From assembly GCF_031143425.1 (NCBI RefSeq), contig NC_090445.1, positions 1,580,478,049-1,580,542,048 on the forward strand: DNA of 64,000 nucleotides, written 5' to 3'. Origin of the DNA: Pleurodeles waltl (lineage: Eukaryota; Chordata; Amphibia; Caudata; Salamandridae). Shown in pieces: positions 21,031 to 31,713 of the stretch. A program made the translations under genes and the position numbers. Under the pieces are notes generated by a model that saw only the letters and a program-made list of their open reading frames with translations, was not told the origin of the DNA and ran no database searches. The stretch's first letter is position 1. Each line of letters starts with the position of its first letter.

Positions 21031-22667
21031 AGATATGCTGGGAACTCCGTCATCCTCGCCGCTGCCTGTGGGTGGAACCTCTGAAAATCATGCATCAATG
21101 AGCGAGATAAATCATCAGCCACATTGTTATGAACACCAGGGACATGTCTCGCACAGAAGGTAATATTTAGTTTCAGACACATTAAGACTAGATGTTTCAG
21201 TAATCGCAATACAAACCTGCAAGAAGCACCCTACCTATTAATGGCTTCCATCACTGCCATGTTGTCAGACCAGAATATCACTGATCTATCTTTGAACACA
21301 AGGGCCCAGATAGCCCCAAAACCAGCACTACCAGCTGCAGCGGTGAAGAGACCCAAAGTAGACCTGGAGACTGGGTGGGTTGGCCAAATGACATTCCCAT
21401 TGAAAGGTTGCAAAAAGGAAGCTCAGATTTGTAAGTCCTCTCTGACCTCCAACGACAGCCTGCTGTGATGATGCTTCTCCTTCAGCCCAGCCATAGCTCT
21501 GGCAATGGACAGAGAAAAGGGGCGAGCCATGGGAATAATTCTTAAAGCGAAATTTAGTTGCCTCACCAAAACCTGCAGCTGATGAAGTGTAACTTTCTTT
21601 TGTGCTAGGACTGTGTCAATAGAGCTTCTAAAGGCCAACAACTTATCTAAGGGGAGGCAACACTCACCAGCCACTGTGTCTATCTCAATCCTGACGAATG
21701 TAAGGCAGGTCGTGGGCCCTGCTGTCTTGTCTTAGTCTGGGGGAACACCGAATTCTTCAAACATGGTAGTCAAGGCCCGTAAGGCCCACAAACACCTCCC
21801 TGATCCAGGAGGGCCCAATACCAGAAAATCATCTAAGTAATGAATCACATCCTTGTGACCAGTGCGTTTGGTGAAAACCCATTGCAACGTGGAACTAAAC
21901 TGCTCAAAATAACTGCAGGACACAGTACAACCCATTGGCATGCATTTATTGTAATAATAGGACTCTGCAAATTGGAAGCCTAATAGATGGTAATCATCCG
22001 GATGCACTGGAAGAAGCTGAAAAGCCAATTCTATGTCAGTCTTAGCTAGAAGGGCCCCGCTGCCCAGGTCGCGTAACTTCTCAAGAGCCTGACCTACTGT
22101 TGCATAACGGACCCAGCATAGTTGAGAGTCAATTGCTTTGTTCACTGAAGACCCACGTGGAGCTGAAAGGTTATGGATTAGTCTGAATTGCCTGGGCTCC
22201 TTCTTGGGGACCACTCCCAAGGGGGAACAAACAAAATCACTTAACGGGAGAGAGGAGAAGGGGCCCCCCAACCTGCCCAACATCCTTCCCTTCTCAACCT
22301 TCTTTGCGACCACTCCCGGATATCTCTGGACTGACAATAGATCAATGCAATCAGGGTTAGGGGACACCCCTAGGGCAGGGATCCTGAAAGTAAAAGAGAA
22401 GCCTTTGTACAGTAAGTCTGCTGTGTCCTTATTTGGATACGATTGCAACCATGGGAGGAATTCATTAATCTGTATGGGCGATGGCAAGGCTAGTTCAGCT
22501 TGAGGGCTTACTCCCCTCCTTACCTTTCTCCTTGGATTTCTTGTTGCATTTAAACTCTGGGTGAGAAGGATGTCCACAGAAGGAGCAGTTATGTTTAAAT
22601 TTGCAGGACCCTGCTGGGAGTGAGCACATCTATCTATTGAATGCCCAGCAATAGCCCTTTTTCTCAT
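20997..22667 (-). pseudogene. Ngaro reverse transcriptase-RNase H polyprotein
   Basis: One frame of 557 codons overlaps the end of the Gag frame by 38 bp. RT signatures in order are PRQFRLIHNLSAPRGSSVN, LLAKTDIELAFQLLPV (first Asp), MPMGCTVSCSYFEQF and IHYLDDFLVLG (catalytic YLDD). RNase H signatures are FTAAAGSAGFGAIW (FTDAAGS is usual, so the first catalytic Asp is Ala), WSDNMAVMEAIN and HVPGVHNNVADDLSR. In-frame stops lie at 21732 (TAA), 21423 (TGA) and 21231 (TAG). Reading continues cleanly after each, so these are point mutations and not domain ends. The product would copy element RNA in particles. This copy cannot make full-length protein. Confidence 0.9.
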
Positions 22668-24018
22668 TTGAATATTGAGGACGAAAAGGCTGTTTCCCAG
22701 GTAGCTTACTATTCACACATTCCTGCCATACATTTAACTCAGTCTGATCCCAGCCTACATCTGGATCCTCAACCTTAGCCCATCTGAAGTTCCTATCGTA
22801 TTCCAGCCACGCAATACCTCCATACACATGGTGGGCTCTCAATATCTTATTAGAATAGAAAATCATAGATGTTGTTGCCATATTCAGTTTCTTTTCGTGC
22901 ATGACAGACATGTAAACATTAAACCCAAATAACCAATTTGTTATATTCTCTTCGACTATGTTTTTTTTATCATTGGTAAATGAGGACTTCCCCTCCTTAT
23001 CCTTTAAGTCCACCTCTCGTCTCTCATCCCCGATGAGTGAAAAGATGTCAACAAACTCCCCTTTCCAAATTGTTTCTTTTACCTCTGTAGGGACGTGCGA
23101 CACAAGCTTTCCTGGCCGGGATAATAGAATGTTTTGGCCTGTGCTCGTCAACAAACCGACACCTCCTGACTTGTTTGTGTTGCTGTCAGTGACCTTACCT
23201 TTGGCCACGCTGATGGGGGAGGGGACTGCACGCCCGGTGACAGAGTGTCACCCGAGGCTACAGTACCAGCAACCGCTGGCCCATTAATGCGCACTGCAGC
23301 AATTGCTGAGATCTGGCGCTTGAGTTCCGCTAAGGTATTTTTTACAGTATCTGTAGGGGCACACGGGGAAGTTGGTTGAACAGAGGCAGACGGGGTATTG
23401 AGGCTAGATAATAGCTACACCGCTGACAGCAATGCCTGAACGGTCGCATCCTGCGTAGATGCATGAGCAGTGGAGGGCGTGGGATGGGATGCGCTGTCCT
23501 GCGCTTGGAAGGAGGGAGTAAGGACCAATTGTGCTGTAGTATCCACCGCTTGCGTGGCAGAGGTTGTTGTTAAAGTTGACAATGCCTGCTGTATATCAGT
23601 TAAAATGGATATGACCCCCTGATCGGGAACAGGAACTTCCCTCACTTCTACAGGGGTTACCTCCAGTGTATTGCGTTGAGGCTGGGCCCTCCCCAAAGTA
23701 TCCCCTTGTGGTGACTGCGCTAGATTAGTAGGGACTGAAAGAACAGTGGAAACATGCTGCACCGCAGTCGTAGACCCTCCCACAGGAATGGCTGGAACCT
23801 GTTTCCTAGCTCTGCGTTTTACAGGGGGGAAAGCAGCGCGGGGGGACAAGAGGGCACCTAGGGCGGTTGCCTACTGTCCCAGTGTTTTCCCTATCAGATA
23901 CAGAGTCCCCACTGTCAGATTCCCCTTCCCCTAATTTGGTCGGGAATAATTTTAACAATTGTGACAGTTCAGGATCCTTCCCTTTTCTCTTTCTGACCCT
24001 CCTGCGACTGGAAGCCAT
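22630..24018 (-). pseudogene. Ngaro Gag-like protein (broken into three frames)
   Basis: It starts at an ATG (24018) in a basic stretch, MASSRRRVRKRKGK. A frameshift near 23830 leads to a P/T/S/Q-rich middle. A TAG lies at 23415 and another frameshift near 23210. The conserved C-terminal part (about 190 residues) has NWLFGFNVYMSVMHEKK, YGGIAWLEYDRNFRWAK and WDQTELNVWQEC, the Trp-rich pattern of DIRS/Ngaro Gag, and ends in a Cys/His-poor tail that overlaps the RT frame. The role is inferred as a capsid-type RNA-packaging protein. Large length variation is normal for the middle region. Confidence 0.75.
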
Positions 24019-24718
24019 GACCTCAAATGCACTACAAATGTGTTACAACAATGAATCAATTATGCACAGACTACTATTATATCTCTACAATGCATAAACT
24101 ATATATAAACACAATACTAACTTTTCCCCTCCCCGCAAATATACACTTACCCCAGATCCTGAAGAACGTTCCTATCCCGGACTGGGCCAACGTTGTTCGC
24201 ACAAAAGGCAATGCTGGTGGCCGCCCTGCCAGGTCAGGAAGGCAGGGGTGGCAATCTAGTAAATTAGGTAGGGGGGGAGGGATGCGAGCTGGTAAGGGGC
24301 TGAATGGTAAAGCTCAGATAAGGCTTCCTAAATTGTCCCCGATCAATAAGGGACACGTGTGCCAAAAAACACGGGGCAGGAGGGCACCAGGGAAGGCTTT
24401 CCGAAAATGCCTCCGTACAGTGCCTTGGGGCGGGGATGAATGTCGGGGCCAGACAGGGCTTTCAAATAAATTTCCCCTTTCAGACGTGAAGGCCCAGACG
24501 AGGCCCTCCAGGCGGCCGAAAAAGAAAGGCCCCGATGTGGTGTGCGTGCTGCGGGCCCCGGCGGGGGTTCCAAACAACAGCCACAAATAGGAGGTCCCGA
24601 TGCGGCGTGAAACCGCTGAGTGCTGCGGGGCCCTTGCGGGGGTAAAGAATAAAGGCCCTGATGCGGCGTGAGGCTGCCGAGAAGAAGATCACTTGCTCCG
24701 ATCGTCGCGCTGCTCCCA
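24019..24718 (-). other. Ngaro 5' region between A1 and Gag
   Basis: This is a GC-rich leader. A ~60-70-bp imperfect repeat with GGCCCYGATGYGGYGTG landmarks occurs at about 24530, 24595 and 24655. Open frames run through it on both strands but lack motifs and are not called. It presumably holds promoter and leader sequence. Confidence 0.6.
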
Positions 24719-24997
24719 CATCGTTCCAGGCCCCCCAACCACCGACGCTGCATCCACGAAAAGGCCAGGCCCTTTCTGGGGGGCACTTATGTATTCCCCA
24801 GTCGGATCCGGCGCTGGCGTCCAGATCCAGAAATGACACGGCCCCTGTTGTAAGCACTTCCGCCCTCCCACCTCGCAAGGTGAAAGGGCAGAAGTGGCCA
24901 AGGCCACCCAACGCACGACTAGTGCGCAGGGCTCGGGCAACGATGGCTCCGTGATCTAAGGGCCATTCCCCCCCATTTAGAGGGGCGTTCTACCAAT
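24719..24997 (-). repeat. Ngaro split direct repeat A1 (5' end of element)
   Basis: It is about 85-90% identical by eye to A2 (18656-18945) over its whole length. The outer boundary is where identity stops, after GTTCTACCAA. Flanking DNA begins TTTGGGGGGATGAC. Confidence 0.88.
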
Positions 24998-27900
24998 TTT
25001 GGGGGGATGACTGACAAAGGCCGTTGTCAGAATGCACAAGTCAATGTAGGTGGAGCAGAACAAACGGTCAGGTTTTGGGGCACAATACTGCATAAGCGAG
25101 TTAGGAAATACATCACATGGAGAAGATGGAGGATGGGGCAATGAAGACCACAGTTATGTATACCAGGGATTCCAAATAGGATCTGAAACACACTGCCCAA
25201 GCCACCAGGGGACCAGTAGTTGATTTCTAGGTCAGAGACACCACAGCCCTATTAAGGGTCAGTGATGGCAGAAGACCATGTCTGTCACAATTGGTAGTTT
25301 TGACTCCCTCACTTGACGATACAGTTCACACTCGTAATTCTTGAAATGCAAAATTACAATTCTGTTGCCTCCCTTTTGTTGTTTTTTTCCCCTTTGTCTG
25401 TTCCTTCGGTCTCCATTCTTCCACTTCCTTGTAGTGACCCATGTATTTGTTTTTGTATGACTCTTGTTTTTTTGTTGTTTTTTTTAACTCAGCTACTGGT
25501 TTTTTTTAACCTTGTTCCAGCTGAACCCTGTGATTTGGCATAGTCTACATAAACTTGTTTTTGACCTAGCTTCAGATTCCCCCTTTTAGTTTGGCACTAC
25601 TTTTCAGCTTTCTGGTGGGATGGAGTGCTACTTGTATTAGGTTCATAGGCAAGTTTTCGGGATAGTCTCACAGTTACTTAGATAGCCTCTTTACCTCACA
25701 CTGGGTAAATATTTCTACAGGACTTACCTGCTACAAGAACCTCTACTTTCATTATCCAATAATCATTGTTTTCTGTCTTGATAGTGAGTTGTATTCTGCC
25801 TCTGTAACGCTGTGCCATCCTGTATCTCAGAGAATCCATTCCTGGTATTCTACCAACCAGTCTACTAGAAACTAGGTTTCCCTCTCTTTCTCTAATCCCA
25901 CACCTCACTTCTTCTATTTTAAATCTGGTGGTCCCTACTCTCCTGGAGTGTGATACTGGATGTAGGACCACCCTCAAGGGCAGATTGCAGGATTACCTTG
26001 GGTAGGCAAGCTGTACAGCAGCTCTGAAAATGGAGGCAAGCATTAGTTTTCCAGGTACCTTGTCCTTGAGACAATGAAGTCATCTGAAGAAGTCATGTTG
26101 GAACTGGTTCAGGTGCCCCAGAGAAATAAAGGCTACCAGGCTTCTATTGCATCAACCAGAGGCATTTGCCTTTGCTGCCCTATGACCTTACCCTAAATGG
26201 ACTAAAACTGGTCACCATGTGCTTCTATCCTTTCAGTACTTGACTCTCTGGGCAGCAGAGTAATCAAACACCTACTCAGTTAGGTTGGTGTGGGGGTACC
26301 TGCTCAGAAGCAGAGATGTTTTAAGACAGGGGAAAAGTGGACACTGGCCCAGTGCCTTCACCTTCAAGCTTTTGAAAAAGTCCCAGACTATCTAGAGTTT
26401 TAAAATAACCAGTTTGTTGACTTATTTTCCTTTTTTAGCTAGCCAGGCTGTGTGGCCAGTATGGCTCCCTCCTGAGGGACAGTGAGAGATAAAGAAAAAT
26501 ACTTCTTAGTTTCTGATTAGATTCAGCAAGCATGTTAACCTTTTAAAATGCACAGGCCCAGCCAAACTGAACAGGTCTTTGCCTTTATGCAGCTTATGCC
26601 ACTTATTGTGAATAATGATTGGCCCTGAGTGCCATCTCTGTGACTGCATTGTCCTTGTGAAGCTGCAGCCAGACCAGTGCAATAGTAGCTTGATGTCACC
26701 TGATTCTGAATACGAGTCCCATGCAGTACAGGCAGTGCATCCATTAGCACTGCATGCCCGAATGGTGATAATAGACTGGACTGTCCACTCAGCAAAACCC
26801 TATGATGCCTCATTAATATATAGGCTATGTAGATAGACGATCATGTGTCACTCTGTGAGTGCATGCTGTACACTGTTACTTTTAAGTTTGATCTTAAATG
26901 TATTTTTTTCATTTGTCCATTGTGCCTTTTAACTGAATATATTTGTGACTTTTAGAAATCAGAATTAGCGCATTGAGGGGTGACTTACACGTGTTTGCAT
27001 GCTTTACTGCACTCTAAAGGGATAGTGTGCCTTAAGTGATAGGATATTCAACATGGAATGTCATATACTTTCATTACTATAATACCTATTCTCTCATTTT
27101 ATCTATAAATAGATTATAATAGATTAAAATCAACTATATTGAGAAAAGTGTCCTAAGTAGGGGCTGTATAATTGCATGAATGCTTCCTTAAAACTATTAT
27201 GAGTACATTGAAGTAGGTTGGATAGCATAACCACACCATGCAGGGATTTAAAATACTTGTTCCTGAAGAAAATCGATTGACCCTTAGGGGAAGCTTCACG
27301 GCTGAAACATGTCGAGCTTATGGTGTCAAGGACCATCATATCCTTTTGACATCTCACTGTTTTAATGTTGCAGAAGACCTTGATCATTAAATAATAATTT
27401 TAGGATCTATGAGGCAAATGTAACTCGCATGCATAATCCCTTGCCTCTCACCTTCTAAGTGGTCTGCTTATAATTGCATAGAGCACACCCACTCACATTA
27501 GGTGATGTGGGTCCAATAACGAAGTAGGCCACAGGTGGTACCTGTGGGTGAGAACCCAAAAAAATATATCCAATGAATGTGGCAAGAGCACTCATTTACC
27601 TGGGTGCTAGTCGCTCACTCGCTTGAGATATTTTGGAAGGTCATGCTTTTAACGGAGTAAAAGTTGGGATTTAAGAGAGTTGGGTCAACCCGCCTTTCTT
27701 TATATTTTGCTAATAGACTAGCTACATAGCACATTGTGGATAGAAGGTTTGGTCAGACCACTGATCTTTCTGCTTTTCTGGTGCACTCCAGTTGCCGACC
27801 ACTTGCGCACGAGGTAAGGCCTGAGGGTAGGACATCTCAATATGCCATGCAGAGAGACCTTATACACTTCCTCCAAGATTGCACTGTCCACATGGAGCTG

Positions 27901-29340
27901 CTGCTGGGTTGGTGCAGTCACAGCCTAGTGCCACCTAATTCAAATTCTTGTTCCTTAGAAAGTGGTCTGACAGACTGCAATAAACAAAATACACCTTCCA
28001 TATGCACAGACTAATAAGGGAAAACTCCATTCCACTGCACCACATGCAACAGGCTTTTCAGACCACTCTTTTTTTCTGCTTTGCTAAACCCAGTCTGGCA
28101 GAGAAGCTGTTTCTCACAGAGTTGGACTCAACAAAAAGGGCTGTCAGTGATCCGACCATAGCTGGTGAGGGTGTGAATGACCTGAAAATGGATGATAAAT
28201 TCAGAGATGTTCCAAGCAGGGGGCCCCAAATTATGTGTGGCCCAAGGCCTCCAAAATCCTAAAAAAGTCCCTATTCAGAAGAGTACTTCATTATGTCCAC
28301 CGCAAAATACTACATATTCAGTAACACAGATCGCAATATCTATACAATTACATTAAGGCAATCAAAAGCCTGTGGCTAATGGTGGAATAATTACAATGGT
28401 AAGATGAATCCCTTGCCCCTGTGCGAACAGGCCCCACTCCCACAGTCTTTTCTGGCTTGCAATTAAGCTACCCCAGTGAACACAGGTGTTTGAAGCTCTG
28501 GCAGTAATCCCTTCAGGCTCAGGTCCAACCTCATATGAAAACTCACCTCAAAGGAGGAATACCTTCCCCAGTGCCCTTTTTAGATGTCAGCATTTGCCAA
28601 TTTCTCTTTCAGTTTTGAGTTCTCACTCACCTTTTGTACCATTCCCACACTCCAGAAAGTACAAACACTTCTTCAGCTGGCTTCATCACTCTCAATGCAC
28701 ATGCACACAGGCTGTGAGTGTCAGTATGTGGCGGTCTACAATGGTGCAGTGGGTGCACTTTGAACAAAGCAGGAGCATGTTGATCGGGCTGCTGGGCATT
28801 CTTCTTTGCTTTTGAGAAACACCCAAATGAGGGGCTCGTTTTTGAAAAGTGAAAAAAGAAATATCCATGACATGCAGGGGTTTTCCACTGTGAATGGGTC
28901 ACATTGTTGAGCCCGCCTGTCACTCACCATTTATTGGCTTGTGTGACACTCTTCCTTACAGCCTCGTAATTTGTCACTGCAGACGTACCATAATTTTCGC
29001 TCCTCTCTGGGGAGCAGGGACCAAGCATTGATTGATTCAACTTAATCAGTGCCCATCCACTACTCCCAACGTGATCAAGGTACTATTTTTTTTTTTTTTA
29101 TTTCTAGTGCCCTGCAAACAGAAGATTTTGACTGGCAAAAACATACCCAGCGGGACAAACAAAACCGCAAAGTGTTTTATTTTTTATAGCTAACTTTCTT
29201 TTATTTGCCAAGTCGTCTTTTCTCACTTTCCACTCATGTTTCTTTTTGTTTTTACTCGTGGGTGCTCTTCTCAAAAGAAGATGATTATCTTGTTTGAAAT
29301 ATTGCAAAGCGACATTGTTTCTTTATTATGTGTAATTTAG
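24998..29340. other. Unassigned stretch
   Basis: No gene is recognised. A minus-strand frame at 25696-25977 (about 93 codons, charged, no motif) was considered and not called. AAGCTTCACGGCTGAAACATG near 27290 resembles a Penelope-like 3' tail but is too short to call. A poly(T) run at about 29086-29100 could be the poly(A) end of a minus-strand retroposon. Confidence 0.45.
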
Positions 29341-29374
29341 GAAATGATGCTTTAACACAGAATTGTGCAGTACA

Positions 29375-30655
29375 TCCAGCCCACCCCGCTCCAATCCGCC
29401 TCACTACAATCCACACCAATCCACCCCACTTTACTCCACACCAGTCCACCCCACTCCCATCCAAACCACTCACCCCAATCCAATCCAACCCACTCCAATC
29501 CTCCCAACCCATTCCATTCTAATCTGTTCCATTCCAATTCATCCCACTCTAATGCAAAACAATCTGCATCACTCCCAAAACAATCTGCACCACTCCCAAA
29601 ACAATCTGCCCCAGTCCAAAGCAAAACAATATGCCCCCCTAAAACCCAAAAAAGTATGCCCCACACCCATCTTCCCCACACCAACCTGTCCCACTCCAAT
29701 CCAAAACAATCTGCCCCACTACAGTTTGCCCCAATCTAAAACAATCTCCCCTACTGCAATCTGCTGCACTCCAATCCAAACTAAACTGCCCTACTGCAAT
29801 CCAAAACAATCTGCCCCACTCCAATCCAAACCAATCTGTTCCACTCCAATCCGCACCACTCCAATCTGCCCCACTCTAATCCAAAACAATCTGCCCCAAT
29901 CCAATATGCACTCCTCCTATCTGCCCTACCCCAATCCAAAACAATCTGCCCCACTTCTATTCCCCCCAACTCCAATCTGCCCCCCTCCGATGCACACCAG
30001 TCTGCCCCACTCCCATCTGCCCCACTCCAATCCAAAACAATCTGTCCCATTCCAATCTGCCCCCCCCTCCAATGTGCCCCATTCCAATCCAAACCAATCT
30101 GCCTCACTCCAATCTGCCCCACTCTAACCCCAAACAGTCTACCCCACTCCAATCTAAAACAATCTGACCCACTTCAATCTGCTCCACTCCAATCCAAAAC
30201 CATCTGTCCCACTTCAATCCAAAACAACCTGCCCTGTCCAATCCATTTCCATCTGCCCCACTCAAATCTGCTCCACTCCAAAATGCCCCTCTTTAATCCA
30301 AAACACCCTGCCCCATTCCAAACTGACCCACCCTACCCTACCCCAGTCCACCTTGCTCCACTCAAATCCCAAACAACACACTCCAATCTAAAAACAGTCT
30401 GCCCCACTCCAATCCAATGTCCCTCACCTCACCCCACACCAATCCACCCTACTCTATTCCAATTTGCTCCAAAACAATCCAGTCCACCCCACATCAATCC
30501 AATCCACTCCAATCCAGCCCAGACCAATCTACCTCACTCCAAACCAATACACCTCACCCCAATCCAATTCACCTCACCAACTCCACTCCAATCCATCCCA
30601 CTGCAGCCCACCCCACTCCAGTCCGATCCACCCAACTCCAATCCAGCTCACCAGA
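29375..30655 (-). repeat. Satellite array, CCACTCCAATCC type
   Basis: The array is built from CCACTCCAATCC, CCCCACTCCAATC and AAAACAATCTGCC modules. The CCAATCCA core is the reverse complement of the module at 15230-16750. Here an AAAACAATCTGCCCCACTCC unit of 20-30 bp dominates the middle, a derived higher-order form. All long frames inside are compositional. Confidence 0.92.
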
Positions 30656-31080
30656 AGCAGCTTGCAGGGCCTTGTTGGGGTGGGGCAGGGGTGCAGATGT
30701 GTGGGGAAGTGGGGTCGGAGGGGAACAGGAGAAAATTAATAAAAAAAATAAAAATTACTTACCTGCTTTGCTCCTGCGCCACTCCTCTCCATTTGCAGCT
30801 GCAGGCACAGGCTCCCAGCCTGCCCTGCACCAATCCTGACGCTGATCAGAGCAGCATCAGGATTGGCTGGGAGCGCCCAGCCAGGGCACTTCCAGGAAAA
30901 CTGGGAGCCTGTGCAGGCTCTCTCCAGCCCAGCAACGGTCTTGGGCCGTCCAAACACCTTTTACACAAAAATGATAATAAACAGAGTTTATTATCCTTTC
31001 CTTGTAAAAGGATTTGCAGCAGTTGCTGCTGGCGGGGGAGGGGGCGCCGCTCCTCCACCCAAACGGAGGAGCAGCGCCTA
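30656..31080. repeat. Interspersed short element with two hairpins
   Basis: This sits between the satellite and the 34-bp array. It contains an AATTAATAAAAAAAATAAAA tract, a 37-bp palindrome at 30830-30866 (CCAATCCTGACGCTG... inverted), and a GC hairpin at 31043-31079 (GGCGCCGCTCCTCC against GGAGGAGCAGCGCC). AACAGAGTTTATTATCC lies between them. It is probably a SINE or miniature element. The family is not identified. Confidence 0.5.
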
Positions 31081-31713
31081 GAATACACCTATTTCTATAC
31101 TGTACATCCTACTGTAATAAATCTGTCTCTCACATATGTGGCAACATATTTACCTGAACTCCAAATGCTATATCAAATACATTTGTCTATACATACTCCA
31201 CATAAACTCCATATGCTATATTATAGTAAAGCAGTTTCTGGTTCATAAATTATACCAAAATAAACCTATTGCTTCTTTCAGCATAAACACTCTATCAGAA
31301 TACCTTCATCCCTACTCTAATTCATACATTAGCAGAATATATCACTGTTTAGCCTATAGTCTACATCAGAAGTAACCATCTCTTGTCCATACATATCAGC
31401 ATTCACCCACCTGTGTGCCATACATTCTGGGAGAATGCATTCACCACACGCTATATCAGAATACATCTATCTGTGCAACATACATTTGATCTAAATACAT
31501 CCATCTCTGGTCCACATCTACATCAGAATACAAGCACTTAAATTCCAAACTATATATCAACATACGCCCACCCCTCGTCCATACACTAAAACATTATCCA
31601 CCCATCTCTGGGCCATACACTATATCAGAATTGCCCCGTACTGTGCATTATATAGCCTATCAGACTACAGCCGTCTCTAGTCCACACACTACTGCGGAAT
31701 ACATCAATGTGTG
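31081..31713 (+). repeat. ~34-bp tandem repeat, left part
   Basis: Degenerate copies of CCATACACTATATCAGAATAC followed by a CATCYATCTSTGG-like block recur every 33-35 bp. The array is split by the element at 31714-34399 and resumes at 34405. Confidence 0.85.
31709..31713. repeat. Target-site duplication GTGTG, left
   Basis: GTGTG stands immediately before TGTAGGAAG and again immediately after CCTTACA (34400-34404). Confidence 0.8.

Larger units (their letters stand above)
18058..24997 (-). mobile_element. Ngaro-type tyrosine-recombinase retrotransposon
   Basis: A 6.9-kb element on the minus strand has the split-direct-repeat layout that defines Ngaro elements: A1 (24719-24997), coding body, B1, A2, B2 (ending 18058). 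The genes in transcription order are Gag, RT-RNase H, tyrosine recombinase and an SGNH hydrolase. No adenine methylase (MT) domain, as found in many DIRS elements, is seen. Such elements are thought to integrate through a circular DNA made by joining the split repeats and leave no target duplication. None is seen here. The copy is structurally near complete, but every gene has stops, frameshifts or lost catalytic residues. Confidence 0.9.

Noticed and set aside
25696..25977. 93-codon charged minus-strand frame
   Set aside because: No motif, splice context or neighbouring element supports it. It was left as unassigned.
27270..27390. Penelope-like element 3' end
   Set aside because: There is only a short GCTGAAACATG-type match without RT, GIY-YIG or terminal repeat.
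29328..31248. Open frames of 254 and 321 codons
   Set aside because: They run through the CCACTCCAATCC satellite and beyond. The composition is dictated by the repeat, and no start, splice or domain evidence exists.
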